From NCBI RefSeq assembly GCF_016786355.1, contig NZ_JADWYX010000007.1, forward strand, positions 11,127 through 75,126: a DNA stretch of 64,000 nucleotides. Reading direction: 5' to 3'. This stretch comes from Frankia sp. AgB1.9 (GTDB lineage: Bacteria; Actinomycetota; Actinomycetes; Frankiales; Frankiaceae). A model generated the notes under the pieces. It worked only from the letters and a program-made list of their open reading frames with translations, searched no databases and was not told where the DNA came from. Positions 8,040 through 16,133 of the stretch are shown piece by piece (positions within the stretch are counted from its first letter, which is position 1; each line of letters begins with the position of its first letter). A program made the position numbers and the translations under genes.

Positions 8040-9511
8040 GCGCGTCGTCGTCGGCCGCCGGAGGCCCGCCGCAGGCGGCTGGGTCCGAGGGGCTGCCCTG
8101 CGACATCGAGGAGCTGCGGACCCTCTTTCTGTTCGAGAAGCTCGACGAGGACAAGCTGCGCTGGCTGTGCGAGCGCGGCCGGGTCGTCGAGGTCGAGCCG
8201 GGGGACCTGACCGTCGAGGGCGAGCCGGCGCGGTTCCTCTACGTGCTGCTCGACGGCGAGGTCGCCATCGTCAAACGGGTCAGCGGCGTGGATGTCGAGG
8301 TCAACCGCACCGGCCACCGCGGTGTCTACGGCGGTGCCTGGAACGCCTACCTCGGGGACCGGGTGCCCCAGACGTATCCGCAGTCGATGCGGGCTACCAG
8401 GCGCTCCCGGCTCTTCGTGCTCGAGGCGGAGCAGTTCTCGTTCCTGATGCGGGACTGGTTCCCGATGGCGGTCCACCTGCTGGAGGGCCTGTTCTTCGGG
8501 ATGCGCAACGTCCAGGAGGCGGTCAGTCAGCGGGAGCGGCTGCTCGCGCTCGGCGCCCTCTCGGCCGGCCTGACCCACGAGCTCAACAACCCGGCCGCCG
8601 CCGCCGTGCGGGCGACCGCCGGGCTGCGCGAGCGGGTCGCCGGTATGCGGCACAAGCTGGGCCTCATCGCCGCGGGCATCTACGACAAGTCCGTGCTTGT
8701 GACCCTCATCCGGCTTCAGGAGGAGGCGGCCGAACGGGTCGCCAAGAAGACGAAGCAGCTGTCCCCGCTGGAGGCGAGCGACCGCGAGGACGAGCTCGGC
8801 GACTGGTTCGACGACCACGGCATCGGCTTCGGCTGGGACGTCGCGCCGGTCTTCGTCCAGGCCGGCCTGGACGTCCCGTGGCTCGACCAGGTCGCGGAGC
8901 TGGTCGGCGGCGAGCACCTGGGCAGCGCGGTGCGCTGGCTCGGCTACACCGTCGAGACCGAGCTGCTGATGAACGAGATCGAGGACTCGACGACCCGGGT
9001 CTCGACGCTGGTCGGCGCCGCCCGGCAGTACTCGCAGCTCGACCGCGGCCCGTTCCAGACCGTCGACCTGCACGAGCTGCTCGACAGCACGCTGGTGATG
9101 CTCGCCCGCAAGATCGACGGCATCCGGGTGGTCAAGGACTACGACCGCTCGATCGCCCCGATCGGCGTCTACGCGGCCGAGCTGAACCAGGTCTGGACGA
9201 ACCTCGTGGACAACGCGCTCGGCGCGATGGCCGGCACCGACGGTGGAACCCTCACGATCCGGACCTGGGAGAGCGACGGGTCGGTCTTCGTGGAAATCGG
9301 CGACACCGGCTCCGGGATTCCCGCCGACATCCAGGGCCGAATCTTCGAGCCCTTCTTCACCACGAAGCCGGTGGGCGAGGGCACCGGCCTCGGCCTCGAC
9401 ATCTCCTGGCGCATCGTCGTCAACAAGCATCACGGCGATTTGCGGGTAAGCAACTCCGAGCCGGGCGACACCCGTTTCGAGGTCCGCCTGCCCCGCACCC
9501 CACCGTCTTAG
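8036..9511 (+). CDS. Cyclic-nucleotide-domain sensor histidine kinase
   Basis: 491 residues; GTG 8036 overlaps the stop of the preceding gene. Residues about 25-145 match a cNMP-binding domain (LFLFEKLDEDKLRWL, then a beta-roll with PARFLYVLLDGEVAIVKR), although the phosphate-binding cassette Arg is not obvious. The dimerisation and phosphoacceptor helix contains LTHELNNPAAAA with His181, the H-ExNNPxAA form typical of soluble redox-type kinases. The ATP-binding domain has N box (VDNALG), DTGSGIP, a FFTTKP F box and GTGLGLDIS. There is no transmembrane helix, so it senses a cytosolic signal. It is expected to phosphorylate the fused receiver/flavoprotein encoded just upstream. Confidence 0.88.
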   Translation: MSASSSAAGGPPQAAGSEGLPCDIEELRTLFLFEKLDEDKLRWLCERGRVVEVEPGDLTVEGEPARFLYVLLDGEVAIVKRVSGVDVEVNRTGHRGVYGGAWNAYLGDRVPQTYPQSMRATRRSRLFVLEAEQFSFLMRDWFPMAVHLLEGLFFGMRNVQEAVSQRERLLALGALSAGLTHELNNPAAAAVRATAGLRERVAGMRHKLGLIAAGIYDKSVLVTLIRLQEEAAERVAKKTKQLSPLEASDREDELGDWFDDHGIGFGWDVAPVFVQAGLDVPWLDQVAELVGGEHLGSAVRWLGYTVETELLMNEIEDSTTRVSTLVGAARQYSQLDRGPFQTVDLHELLDSTLVMLARKIDGIRVVKDYDRSIAPIGVYAAELNQVWTNLVDNALGAMAGTDGGTLTIRTWESDGSVFVEIGDTGSGIPADIQGRIFEPFFTTKPVGEGTGLGLDISWRIVVNKHHGDLRVSNSEPGDTRFEVRLPRTPPS

Positions 9512-9570
9512 CGGCCCCTCGCGCACAAGGTCTCGCGCTCCCGGCCAGCTCGGCCGGTTTCGGCCTCCCA

Positions 9571-9645
9571 TGATCGCCGTTTCGGCCCTCAGGTGGTCGT
9601 CCCCGCCGCTGTTTCGTAACCACCAGAGGGCGAAAACAGCGATCA
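9571..9645. repeat. Imperfect 26-bp-arm palindrome
   Basis: The left arm (from TGATCGCCGTTTCGGCCCTC) pairs with the right arm at 9618-9645, whose reverse complement begins TTGATCGCTGTTTTCGCCC; the arms differ at a few positions. It looks like a dispersed palindromic repeat or a terminator of the kinase operon. Confidence 0.7.
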
Positions 9646-9668
9646 AGGCGACGGGCCGGCGCTCGCCG

Positions 9669-9720
9669 AGTCATACCTGCTGGTCGTGGAACTGCGCCTT
9701 TCCGGCCCACCAGGTATGAC
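9669..9720. repeat. Palindromic element, copy 1 (variant)
   Basis: Arms GTCATACCTGCTGG and CCACCAGGTATGAC form a 14-bp stem with one mismatch. It is a diverged member of the element also found at 26509-26563 and 52473-52527 (consensus arm GTCATNCCTGGTGG). Confidence 0.75.
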
Positions 9721-9906
9721 CCGATTTGTCCCGTGGCTCCTTTGGGCTATCAGGAGCCGATGACGGGTTCCATGGAATTCGCTCGCTGCGTTGGTGGTTA
9801 GGATCGCCGCTGTTGGTCCGGATCGGACCGGCCGTAACGGCCCCACTCTGGTGGCGCCGCACGGCCGAGGGCAGGCGGGGGACAATGCCTCACGACGAAG
9901 TACGCC

Positions 9907-11502
9907 GTGTTCCTGTCACGGAACGTGGCGAGGCTGGGCGCGTCCGTGGTTGGTGACTACGGCCGGCGGGACCGACCTGAGGACACGGTGTCGTCCGGCC
10001 GGGCGGCCTCGAGCCGATACGGCCGTGGAAACGGCGAGGAATCGGAACTCCGGCTCTCCTCTCGCGAGCAAGAAGTGCTGGTCAGTGAGCTCGCGCATCT
10101 CTACCAGGACGGGCTCGCCGCCCGGCGGTTGCTCGAAGGTCGGCTTCACGTGCCGATGGGCCTGCTTCCGGGCTTCGCGCCGGGTGCGAGTCCCTCGGAT
10201 GTCTGGTGGGGGATCATCCGGACCCTGGGCGGCGGCATCATTGCCGCGCCGCTGCGGAAACTGCTGGTCGGGGCCCTCACGGACTACCCGCGGAACGATC
10301 GTCTCCTGAAGATCGCCCGGCGGCATGACGTCACCGTTCCGGTTCGTCCGGGGAGTCCGTGGCGCCCGTCGGCCGACCGACCCACGAATCCTTCCAGCCG
10401 GGGATGGCTTGCAATCGGGGCGGCGGCCATGGCCGTCGTCGTTGTCACGGTCCTGATTTTCGTCGTTCCATGGGGTGGGAAGGCAAACAGTGGTCGGTCG
10501 GTGGGGTCGCTGTCACCAACCTCGACGGCACCAGCCGCTTTCCATGCCGTGGGTGGACCGCTGACCGACGCCCACAGTCAGGTCTGGTGGGTCGCGGTGA
10601 GCCCCGACGGCGGCACTCTCGCCGCCGCCAGCGAGAACGGCACAGTGCAACTCTGGGACATGTCCCATCCGGCGAAGCCGAGCGTGCTGCCCGCCGTGTC
10701 CACCGGCGACGGGACCGGGGCTATGACGGTGGCTTTCGCGCCCGGCGGGCAGACGCTCGCGAGCGGCACCAGAAACGGCACGGTCCAGCTGTGGAATACC
10801 TCCAACACGTCATCGGTGACTCCACGCGGTGCGCCGCTCGTCGAGCCAGGCGCTGCCTCGGCCTGGGCGGTGGGGTTCTCGCCGGTGGGGAACCTGTTCG
10901 TCAGCGGCGACCACAAGGGCCAGCTCCGGATGTGGAACGTCTCCAACCCGGACGAGCCAAGGTCGCTGGGCGCGTTCGACGGCCAGAGCGGTGAGGTGTG
11001 GTCGGTGGCGTTCGCCCCCGACGGTTCGCTCCTCGCGACCGGCGGCCAGTTCGGCTCGGTCGGCCTCTGGGACACCTCCAACCCGAACAAGGCGCCGCGG
11101 TTGGTGGGCATGCTGCCTGTCCAGCCCAGCAACGGCACCAAGGCGATCGAGTCGGTGTCTTTCGCGCCCGACGGTCGTACCGTCGCCACTGCCAGTGTCG
11201 ACCACACGGTGCGGCTGTGGGATGTCTCCAATCCGTCGAGCCCCCGCCTGCTCATCGCGATCAGCGAAGCCAACGAGATGTGGGCGGTGGCGTTCGCCCG
11301 CGAGGGTCCTACCCTCGCCGCCGCGGGCGGCGACGGCACCATCCTGCTGTGGGACGTGACCACCCTGAACTCTCCGAGACCGCTCGGCGACCCGCTCTCC
11401 GGCCATACCAGCACCGTGACAAAGGTGGCTTTCCTGCCCGATGGCAACACGCTGGTGAGCAGCAGCCGGGATAAGACGGTTCGCGTCTGGGCGACAGGCT
11501 GA
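9907..11502 (+). CDS. EAD1-like domain, transmembrane helix, WD40 propeller protein
   Basis: 531 residues from GTG 9907; a GTG at 9946 is an alternative. Residues about 50-138 read LSSREQEVLVSEL, then ARRLL, a LPGF turn, WWGIIRTLGGGII, PLRKLL and DYPRN. This matches the pattern I know for effector-associated domain 1 (EAD1), a small helical adaptor that recruits partners carrying the same domain in bacterial conflict and signalling systems. A single membrane helix follows (about 167-188), then seven WD40 repeats (about 220-531) ending in LWD or VWA motifs. The layout mirrors the WD40 kinase at 607-2826, with the kinase replaced by an adaptor. No effector with a matching EAD1 is in the window, so any partner is encoded elsewhere. 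Confidence 0.75.
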   Translation: MFLSRNVARLGASVVGDYGRRDRPEDTVSSGRAASSRYGRGNGEESELRLSSREQEVLVSELAHLYQDGLAARRLLEGRLHVPMGLLPGFAPGASPSDVWWGIIRTLGGGIIAAPLRKLLVGALTDYPRNDRLLKIARRHDVTVPVRPGSPWRPSADRPTNPSSRGWLAIGAAAMAVVVVTVLIFVVPWGGKANSGRSVGSLSPTSTAPAAFHAVGGPLTDAHSQVWWVAVSPDGGTLAAASENGTVQLWDMSHPAKPSVLPAVSTGDGTGAMTVAFAPGGQTLASGTRNGTVQLWNTSNTSSVTPRGAPLVEPGAASAWAVGFSPVGNLFVSGDHKGQLRMWNVSNPDEPRSLGAFDGQSGEVWSVAFAPDGSLLATGGQFGSVGLWDTSNPNKAPRLVGMLPVQPSNGTKAIESVSFAPDGRTVATASVDHTVRLWDVSNPSSPRLLIAISEANEMWAVAFAREGPTLAAAGGDGTILLWDVTTLNSPRPLGDPLSGHTSTVTKVAFLPDGNTLVSSSRDKTVRVWATG

Positions 11503-11540
11503 CTGATCGAAGCGAGGCCCGACGCGCGCCTCGGACCTCC

Positions 11541-13295
11541 TCAGGAAGCAGGCTGGTCGTCGGCCAGCCGCCAGAGCGCGTTCTTCGACGTGACGGGCCC
11601 TACGATTTCGGCGAGCCGGGCCCGCCGCAGACTTCCGAGGGCGTTGCGAACCTGAACGTCGGTGAGACCGGTCTGATCGACGATCACGCGGCGGCTGGTC
11701 GGCTCGTTGGACAGGCTCGCGAGTACCACGTCACGGTGCGTCCGCGGTGTTCTCTCGTGCGCGACGGCAGGTATGATCTCCTGGCGCGGCTTGTTCCTGC
11801 CTTCGCCGGAGGCTAGGCGATAGGTGCTCTGGCCCCGTTCGCCCCGCCGCACCAGTAGACCGCGTTCGCATAGTTCACGGAGGTGCGCAGTAGCTGTCCG
11901 GCTGTCGGCGACGCCGGTCGCCTGACGGTAGCTGACGTTGGTCAGGATCTCACCGCGCCGAGCGAGCGCCATCGCGGTCAGCTGCCCTCGGCTCAATGCT
12001 TCGACGTTCATCGTCGACAACCAGGAGATGGTTGGCTCGTCGAGCAGCGCGTGGTTCGGGATTGTCACCGCGAACGTCGCGATGTTGTCCTCGAAGCGTG
12101 CTGGCTCCATGCCGGCATTGCTCAGCGTGGCACGGACCTGAGCGATGCCCGTGCCCCGATTTTCGCAGACTGTGTGTCCCGGCTCGAGCGGCGTGTCCTC
12201 CAGGATCTTGAGCAGCACCAGGTTGCGGGACGAGGCGGGAATGGTGCCTAGTCCGAGCTCCGCGATGTTCAGCGGCCCGAACAGTCCTCCTGGGTTGCGG
12301 ACGAGCAGCCGGTCCGGATAGAGCTCGACCTGGACCTGCGCACCCTGCGCGGAGGACGAGTAGTCGCGGTGGGCGATGGCATTGACCAGCACCTCCCGCA
12401 GGACCTCCTCCGGGTACTCCCATTCCTCGATCCGGAAAATTCCCGCGATGATGCTCCGCTGCTTCATGTGTCGTTTCAGCAGGGCGATGGCGTCCTGGAC
12501 GATCAGGGGGATCGACCCATCGATCGATCGACTGTCCAGGAACCGCTCGCCGCGTGGACCGGGCTTGGTCGGATCTGGGGTCGGAAAAACCGTGACTGTC
12601 ACGTTCAGCTGCGGCAGGTGCTGTTGGGGGTAGCGGCCGAACGCAAGCAGCCCGGCGAGCGTGGGTCGTGGTCCGTCCGGGGTGTCACGCAGGACGTTGA
12701 GGAGGCGGAGAATTTCGTCGTCGGTGCGCCCGGTGAACACTCCGCGCTGCTCGCGGACCCGCGCCAGGTACGCGTCGACCCGCGGCCGGTCGAGGTCCGC
12801 TTCCGATGCCTCGGTCACGACGGACGCATCGTGCCGGACAGGCTTCCGATTCTCCAGGAGGATCTGCACCTCGTACGCCGACAGCTTCCGGTCGCCGTCC
12901 GACATGCGGACAAACGAGCTGTCCCACGGCGCCATCGAGGCGAGATGACACGGCCGATGCTCCCGAGGAACACCCGGGATTTCGGCGACGAGCACCTTTG
13001 ACCCGCTCATGTCCACGATGTCAACCGGAGCGGCGATCGCCGGCTCCATGGACCGGCAGAGCCCCACGAAGCGGTCCCGGATCCCGTCTGGGTCAAGCAG
13101 GCCGGTGACCTCGAAGGACGCCTTCTCGTCGACGCCCAGGATGATCGTGCCGCCATCCGCGTTCGCGAACGCGCTGATCGTCTCGTGGAGCGTGGTGGGC
13201 ATCCCACCCCGTGCCTTCTTCACTTCCACTCGGTAGTTGTCACGCCCGAGCCGGGCCAGGTCGGCGAGGATCCGGCTCACCGTCTCGCGATCCAT
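11541..13295 (-). CDS. AlbA_2/Schlafen-type regulator with RecG-like ATP-binding domain
   Basis: 584 residues from ATG 13293-13295 (MDRETVSR), chosen because GAGG precedes it and because upstream in-frame ATGs lie inside the operator array. The N-terminal region has the AlbA_2 signature: E-x-K (VEVKKA), a FANADGGTIILGVDE strand-turn and a DxxxS segment. A middle block includes NAIAHRDY and RNPGG, typical of the HATPase_c_4 family formerly annotated RecG-like. The C-terminus has winged-helix segments (VSYRQATGVADSRTATAHL, and a second near the end). Such proteins are transcriptional regulators or nucleic-acid-associated defence factors. The gene converges on the EAD1-WD40 gene, and its own promoter carries four GTAGCATGA half-sites, implying autoregulation. 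Confidence 0.82.
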   Translation of the reverse strand: MDRETVSRILADLARLGRDNYRVEVKKARGGMPTTLHETISAFANADGGTIILGVDEKASFEVTGLLDPDGIRDRFVGLCRSMEPAIAAPVDIVDMSGSKVLVAEIPGVPREHRPCHLASMAPWDSSFVRMSDGDRKLSAYEVQILLENRKPVRHDASVVTEASEADLDRPRVDAYLARVREQRGVFTGRTDDEILRLLNVLRDTPDGPRPTLAGLLAFGRYPQQHLPQLNVTVTVFPTPDPTKPGPRGERFLDSRSIDGSIPLIVQDAIALLKRHMKQRSIIAGIFRIEEWEYPEEVLREVLVNAIAHRDYSSSAQGAQVQVELYPDRLLVRNPGGLFGPLNIAELGLGTIPASSRNLVLLKILEDTPLEPGHTVCENRGTGIAQVRATLSNAGMEPARFEDNIATFAVTIPNHALLDEPTISWLSTMNVEALSRGQLTAMALARRGEILTNVSYRQATGVADSRTATAHLRELCERGLLVRRGERGQSTYRLASGEGRNKPRQEIIPAVAHERTPRTHRDVVLASLSNEPTSRRVIVDQTGLTDVQVRNALGSLRRARLAEIVGPVTSKNALWRLADDQPAS

Positions 13296-13323
13296 GCACA
13301 CCTCATCACTGTGCGGTTCCCCC

Positions 13324-13377
13324 GTCATGCTACTCGGTAGCATGACGGGAAGTCGGTAGCATGATGAGTAGCATGAC
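13324..13377. promoter_or_regulatory. Operator array GTAGCATGA
   Basis: A 10-bp inverted repeat with 3-base centre (GTCATGCTAC-TCG-GTAGCATGAC, 13324-13346) is followed by two more direct half-sites GTAGCATGA at 13356 and 13368. The array is 29 to 82 bases upstream of the regulator start at 13295, the expected place for an autoregulatory operator. Confidence 0.75.
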
Positions 13378-13406
13378 GGAATCTGCGGCCGCCGCCCAGT
13401 GACCAG

Positions 13407-13422
13407 CGGGCGATCACGCCCG
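13407..13422. terminator. Small hairpin downstream of MocR gene
   Basis: A 6-bp stem CGGGCG-ATCA-CGCCCG lies 6 bases beyond the MocR stop codon on the minus strand. Terminator role is inferred. Confidence 0.35.
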
Positions 13423-13427
13423 TGGCT

Positions 13428-14767
13428 CTAACCGCGGGCGGCTTCGGCTAGGAGGTCTGCCACCGTTTCGAGGTCCTGGTCGGGGATGAGGCCGACCGTG
13501 ACGCGCAGGTGGTGGGGGCCGAGGGGGCGGCCTCGAAGGGGGTGCCGGGGGCGGCGCCGATGCCGCGGGCGGCTAGGGAGACGAGGGCCACCTGCTCGTC
13601 GGCGACCTCCATCCAGAGGTTGATCCCGTCGGGGGCCTGGGCGCGGACGCCGCGGGCGGTGAGGGCCGCGGTCATGGCCTCGCGGCGGTGGGCGTAGACG
13701 GCTCGGGCGTGGGCGAGGGTCCGCTCGGTCTCGTCGTCGCCGAGGAGTTCGGCGAGGACGGCCTGCAGCAGGCGGCTGGACCAGCCGGGGCCGAGCATCC
13801 GGCGGGTGGCGAGGCCGTTCACCACCGACTCGACGCCACCGACCGCGGCCAGCCGCAGGTCCGGGCCGTGGCTCTTCGAGAAGCTGTGGATGTGGACGGT
13901 CGAGCCGGGCAGATGCTGGCCGAGGCTGATCGGGCGCGCGGTGGCGACGTCGCCGCTGTGGTCGTCCTCCACGACGGTGACGGCCCGGCCGGCCAGCAGG
14001 TCGGCCAGCTGTTCGGCCCGTCGCGCGGTCATGCTCACCCCGGTCGGGTTCTGCGCCCGCGGCTGTAAGAAAAGGGCGACCGGCTCCGCGCCGGCCGCTG
14101 CGCCGAGGGCGGCGCGCAGCGCCTCGGGCCGGACCCCCTCGTCGTCCAGCGGCAGCGCGACCACCTCGGCGCCGACGACGTCCAGCAGGTCGAGCAGCGG
14201 TGGGAAGCAGGGGTTCTCGACGAGCACCCGGCTGCCGAAGCCGACCAGCTCCCTGGTCACCCGGTCGAGCCCGTCCAGCGCGCCGTCGACGACGGTCAGC
14301 GCGGCCGGCGGGAACGGCCAGCGGATCCGCAACTCCTTCTCCAGGGCCGGGAGCACCGGGTCGTCCAGGTAGCTCAGGGTCAGGTTGCCTCCCTGGGCGA
14401 CGCGGGCCAGCAGCGGCGCCAGGTCGGGCAGCAGCGTGGCGTCGGGGGTGCCGGTGGAGTAGTCGTGCGGCAGCCGGCCTGGGCTGCGGGTGATCCGGCG
14501 ATAGCGGCGCGGGTCGGTGGCGGCGGGTGGGCCGGCGAGCACGAACGTCCCGGCCCGGCCGCGCGGGGAGATCACGCCGGCGCGGGCCAGCGTGCGCCAG
14601 GCCTGGCTGACAGTGGTCGGGCTGATGCCGAGTTCGGTGGCGAGCTCCCGGACGGTCGGCAGCCGGGTCCCGGCCGGCAGCGCGCCCGCCATCACCAGCC
14701 GACTGACGGTGCCCGCGATGCCGCGCGCGGACCGGTCCTCGACCGCCGCGGTGATCGTGCCGAGCAT
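13428..14767 (-). pseudogene. MocR-type GntR/aminotransferase regulator with apparent frameshift
   Basis: The gene starts at ATG 14765-14767 (MLGTITAAV) with GGGAG and GGGG upstream. An N-terminal GntR winged helix (LPTVRELATELGISPTTVSQAWRTL) leads into a class I aminotransferase-like domain with ENPCFPP, QPRAQNPTGV, the EDDHSGD turn and the SFSKSHGPDLR lysine loop. The frame holding almost all of the gene runs into nonsense after GTPFEAAP. The family-typical ending HHLRVTVGLIPDQDL is in the next frame, which stops at 13428. One missing base within the G runs between 13514 and 13541 would restore a protein of about 446 residues. It is either a real frameshift or a homopolymer sequencing error. 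It is divergent from the pyrimidine catabolic genes, so it is their likely regulator. Confidence 0.72.
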
Positions 14768-15070
14768 GCGTCCCCGTCTCCCGCCTGAAACAACCCGAAC
14801 CGCCGCGTAACAAAATGAAACAGAAAGGCGATTGTCCGGCCCCCAGTGTGACAGTAGTCTGCGGTCACGCAAACCCCGTCCACCCGGGCGGATCCGGTCG
14901 CTGAGCAGGACGTTCGCGTCGGCGGGGAGCGGACGCCAGCGTGGTGGGCACGACTGTCCGGACGCTGAGAGTGTCGGGGTCGGGACTCTCGGGCGCCGTG
15001 CACGTCGGCGCGTCCGGCGTCGTACGTCAGGGTCGGTCGCGCGTCAGGGTCGGCGGAGGGGAGAGCAGCG
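14768..15070. other. Divergent promoter region, MocR gene / ureidopropionase
   Basis: 303 bases, less GC-rich near the MocR end. It contains two direct TGAAACA repeats (separate entry) and a GTGAC...GTCAC pair near 14850-14870. No gene seen. Confidence 0.5.
14786..14822 (+). promoter_or_regulatory. Candidate MocR operator (direct repeats)
   Basis: TGAAACA occurs at 14786 and again at 14816, exactly 30 bases apart (about three helical turns), just upstream of the MocR start. MocR regulators commonly bind direct repeats, so this is a plausible auto-operator; it is inference. Confidence 0.4.
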
Positions 15071-15910
15071 ATGAGCAGGGTGATCCGCGCGGCGCTCGTC
15101 CAGGCGAAGTGGACGGGCGACAAGGAATCGATGATCAAGTCGCACGAGGACTACCTGCGCTCGGCCGCCGAGCAGGGCGCCAAGGTCATGTGCTTCCAGG
15201 AGCTGTTCTACGGCCCGTACTTCTGCCAGGTGCAGGACCCCGTGTACTACGAGTACGCCGAGTCGGTGCCCGGCCCGACCGTCGAACGGTTCCAGGCGCT
15301 GTGCGCCGAGCTCGGCGTCGTGCTCGTGCTGCCGGTCTACGAGCAGGAGCAGCCGGGCGTCCTCTACAACACCGCCGCCGTCATCGACGCGGACGGGACG
15401 TACCTCGGCAAGTACCGCAAGACCCACATCCCGCACACGACCGGGTTCTGGGAGAAGTTCTACTTCCGGCCGGGCAACCTGGGCTACCCGGTGTTCGACA
15501 CCGCGGTCGGCCGGGTCGGCGTCTACATCTGCTACGACCGGCACTTCCCTGAGGGCTGGCGGGCGCTCGGCCTGAACGGCGCCGAGCTGGTCTTCAACCC
15601 GTCGGCGACCTCGCGCGGCCTCTCGAACTACCTGTGGAAGCTCGAACAGCCAGCCGCCGCCGTCGCGAACGAGTACTTCATCGGCGCCATCAACCGCGTC
15701 GGCATCGAGGACCTGGGCGACGACGACTTCTACGGCACCTCGTACTTCGTAGACCCGGAAGGCAAGTTCGTCGACGGCACCGCCGACCCCCACGAGCCCG
15801 AACTAATGGTCCGCGACCTGGACCTAGACCTCCTGACCACAGTCCGCAACCGCTGGGCCTTCTACCGAGACCGCCGCCCCGACCAATACGGCGACCTGAC
15901 GGCTCCATGA
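15071..15910 (+). CDS. Beta-ureidopropionase (nitrilase superfamily)
   Basis: 279 residues; ATG 15071 follows a GGAGGGGAGAG stretch. The nitrilase-fold triad is intact: Glu44 (FQELFYGPYF), Lys117 (KYRKTHIP) and Cys154 (ICYDRHFPEGWR). The sequence, with TGFWEKFYFRPGN and NEYFIGAINRVG, is that of N-carbamoyl-beta-alanine amidohydrolases, which release beta-alanine, CO2 and ammonia from N-carbamoyl-beta-alanine (third step of reductive pyrimidine degradation). Dihydropyrimidinase, a semialdehyde dehydrogenase and a beta-alanine-type aminotransferase are encoded next, which supports this substrate over other carbamoyl amino acids. A cytosolic homomultimer is expected. Confidence 0.9.
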   Translation: MSRVIRAALVQAKWTGDKESMIKSHEDYLRSAAEQGAKVMCFQELFYGPYFCQVQDPVYYEYAESVPGPTVERFQALCAELGVVLVLPVYEQEQPGVLYNTAAVIDADGTYLGKYRKTHIPHTTGFWEKFYFRPGNLGYPVFDTAVGRVGVYICYDRHFPEGWRALGLNGAELVFNPSATSRGLSNYLWKLEQPAAAVANEYFIGAINRVGIEDLGDDDFYGTSYFVDPEGKFVDGTADPHEPELMVRDLDLDLLTTVRNRWAFYRDRRPDQYGDLTAP

Positions 15911-16133
15911 CCGACCCGATGAGGCCAGCCCTGGTCTGGCGAGGTGCGGCGGCAGGCGACCACGCCGGCGCGGAGGCGCACCTCGCGGAGGCCCGTCTCC
16001 GGAGCGAAGCGACCGGAGCCGGGCCGCAGCGAGGTCGCCGGAGCGCCCGTGAGCGGAGGAGGACGGCGCGCGGAGGTCCCTTGCGAGCGAAGCGAGTAAG
16101 GGGCCGGAGCGCGCCGCCCGGACGGAGCGAACC

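Larger units (their letters stand above)
9512..9906. other. Intergenic with two palindromic elements
   Basis: 395 bases between the histidine kinase and the EAD1-WD40 gene. It holds two different inverted repeats (9571-9645 and 9669-9720, separate entries); the remainder should carry the promoter of the next gene. No small gene was recognised. Confidence 0.5.

Noticed and set aside
9571..9720. Terminal inverted repeats of an insertion sequence
   Set aside because: The two palindromes are different from each other, lie 24 bases apart and enclose no transposase.
15911..16133. Possible CRISPR or repeat array from recurring GCGAAGCGAG strings
   Set aside because: The strings are irregular, have no constant spacer length and no direct-repeat unit; this is low-complexity intergenic DNA.
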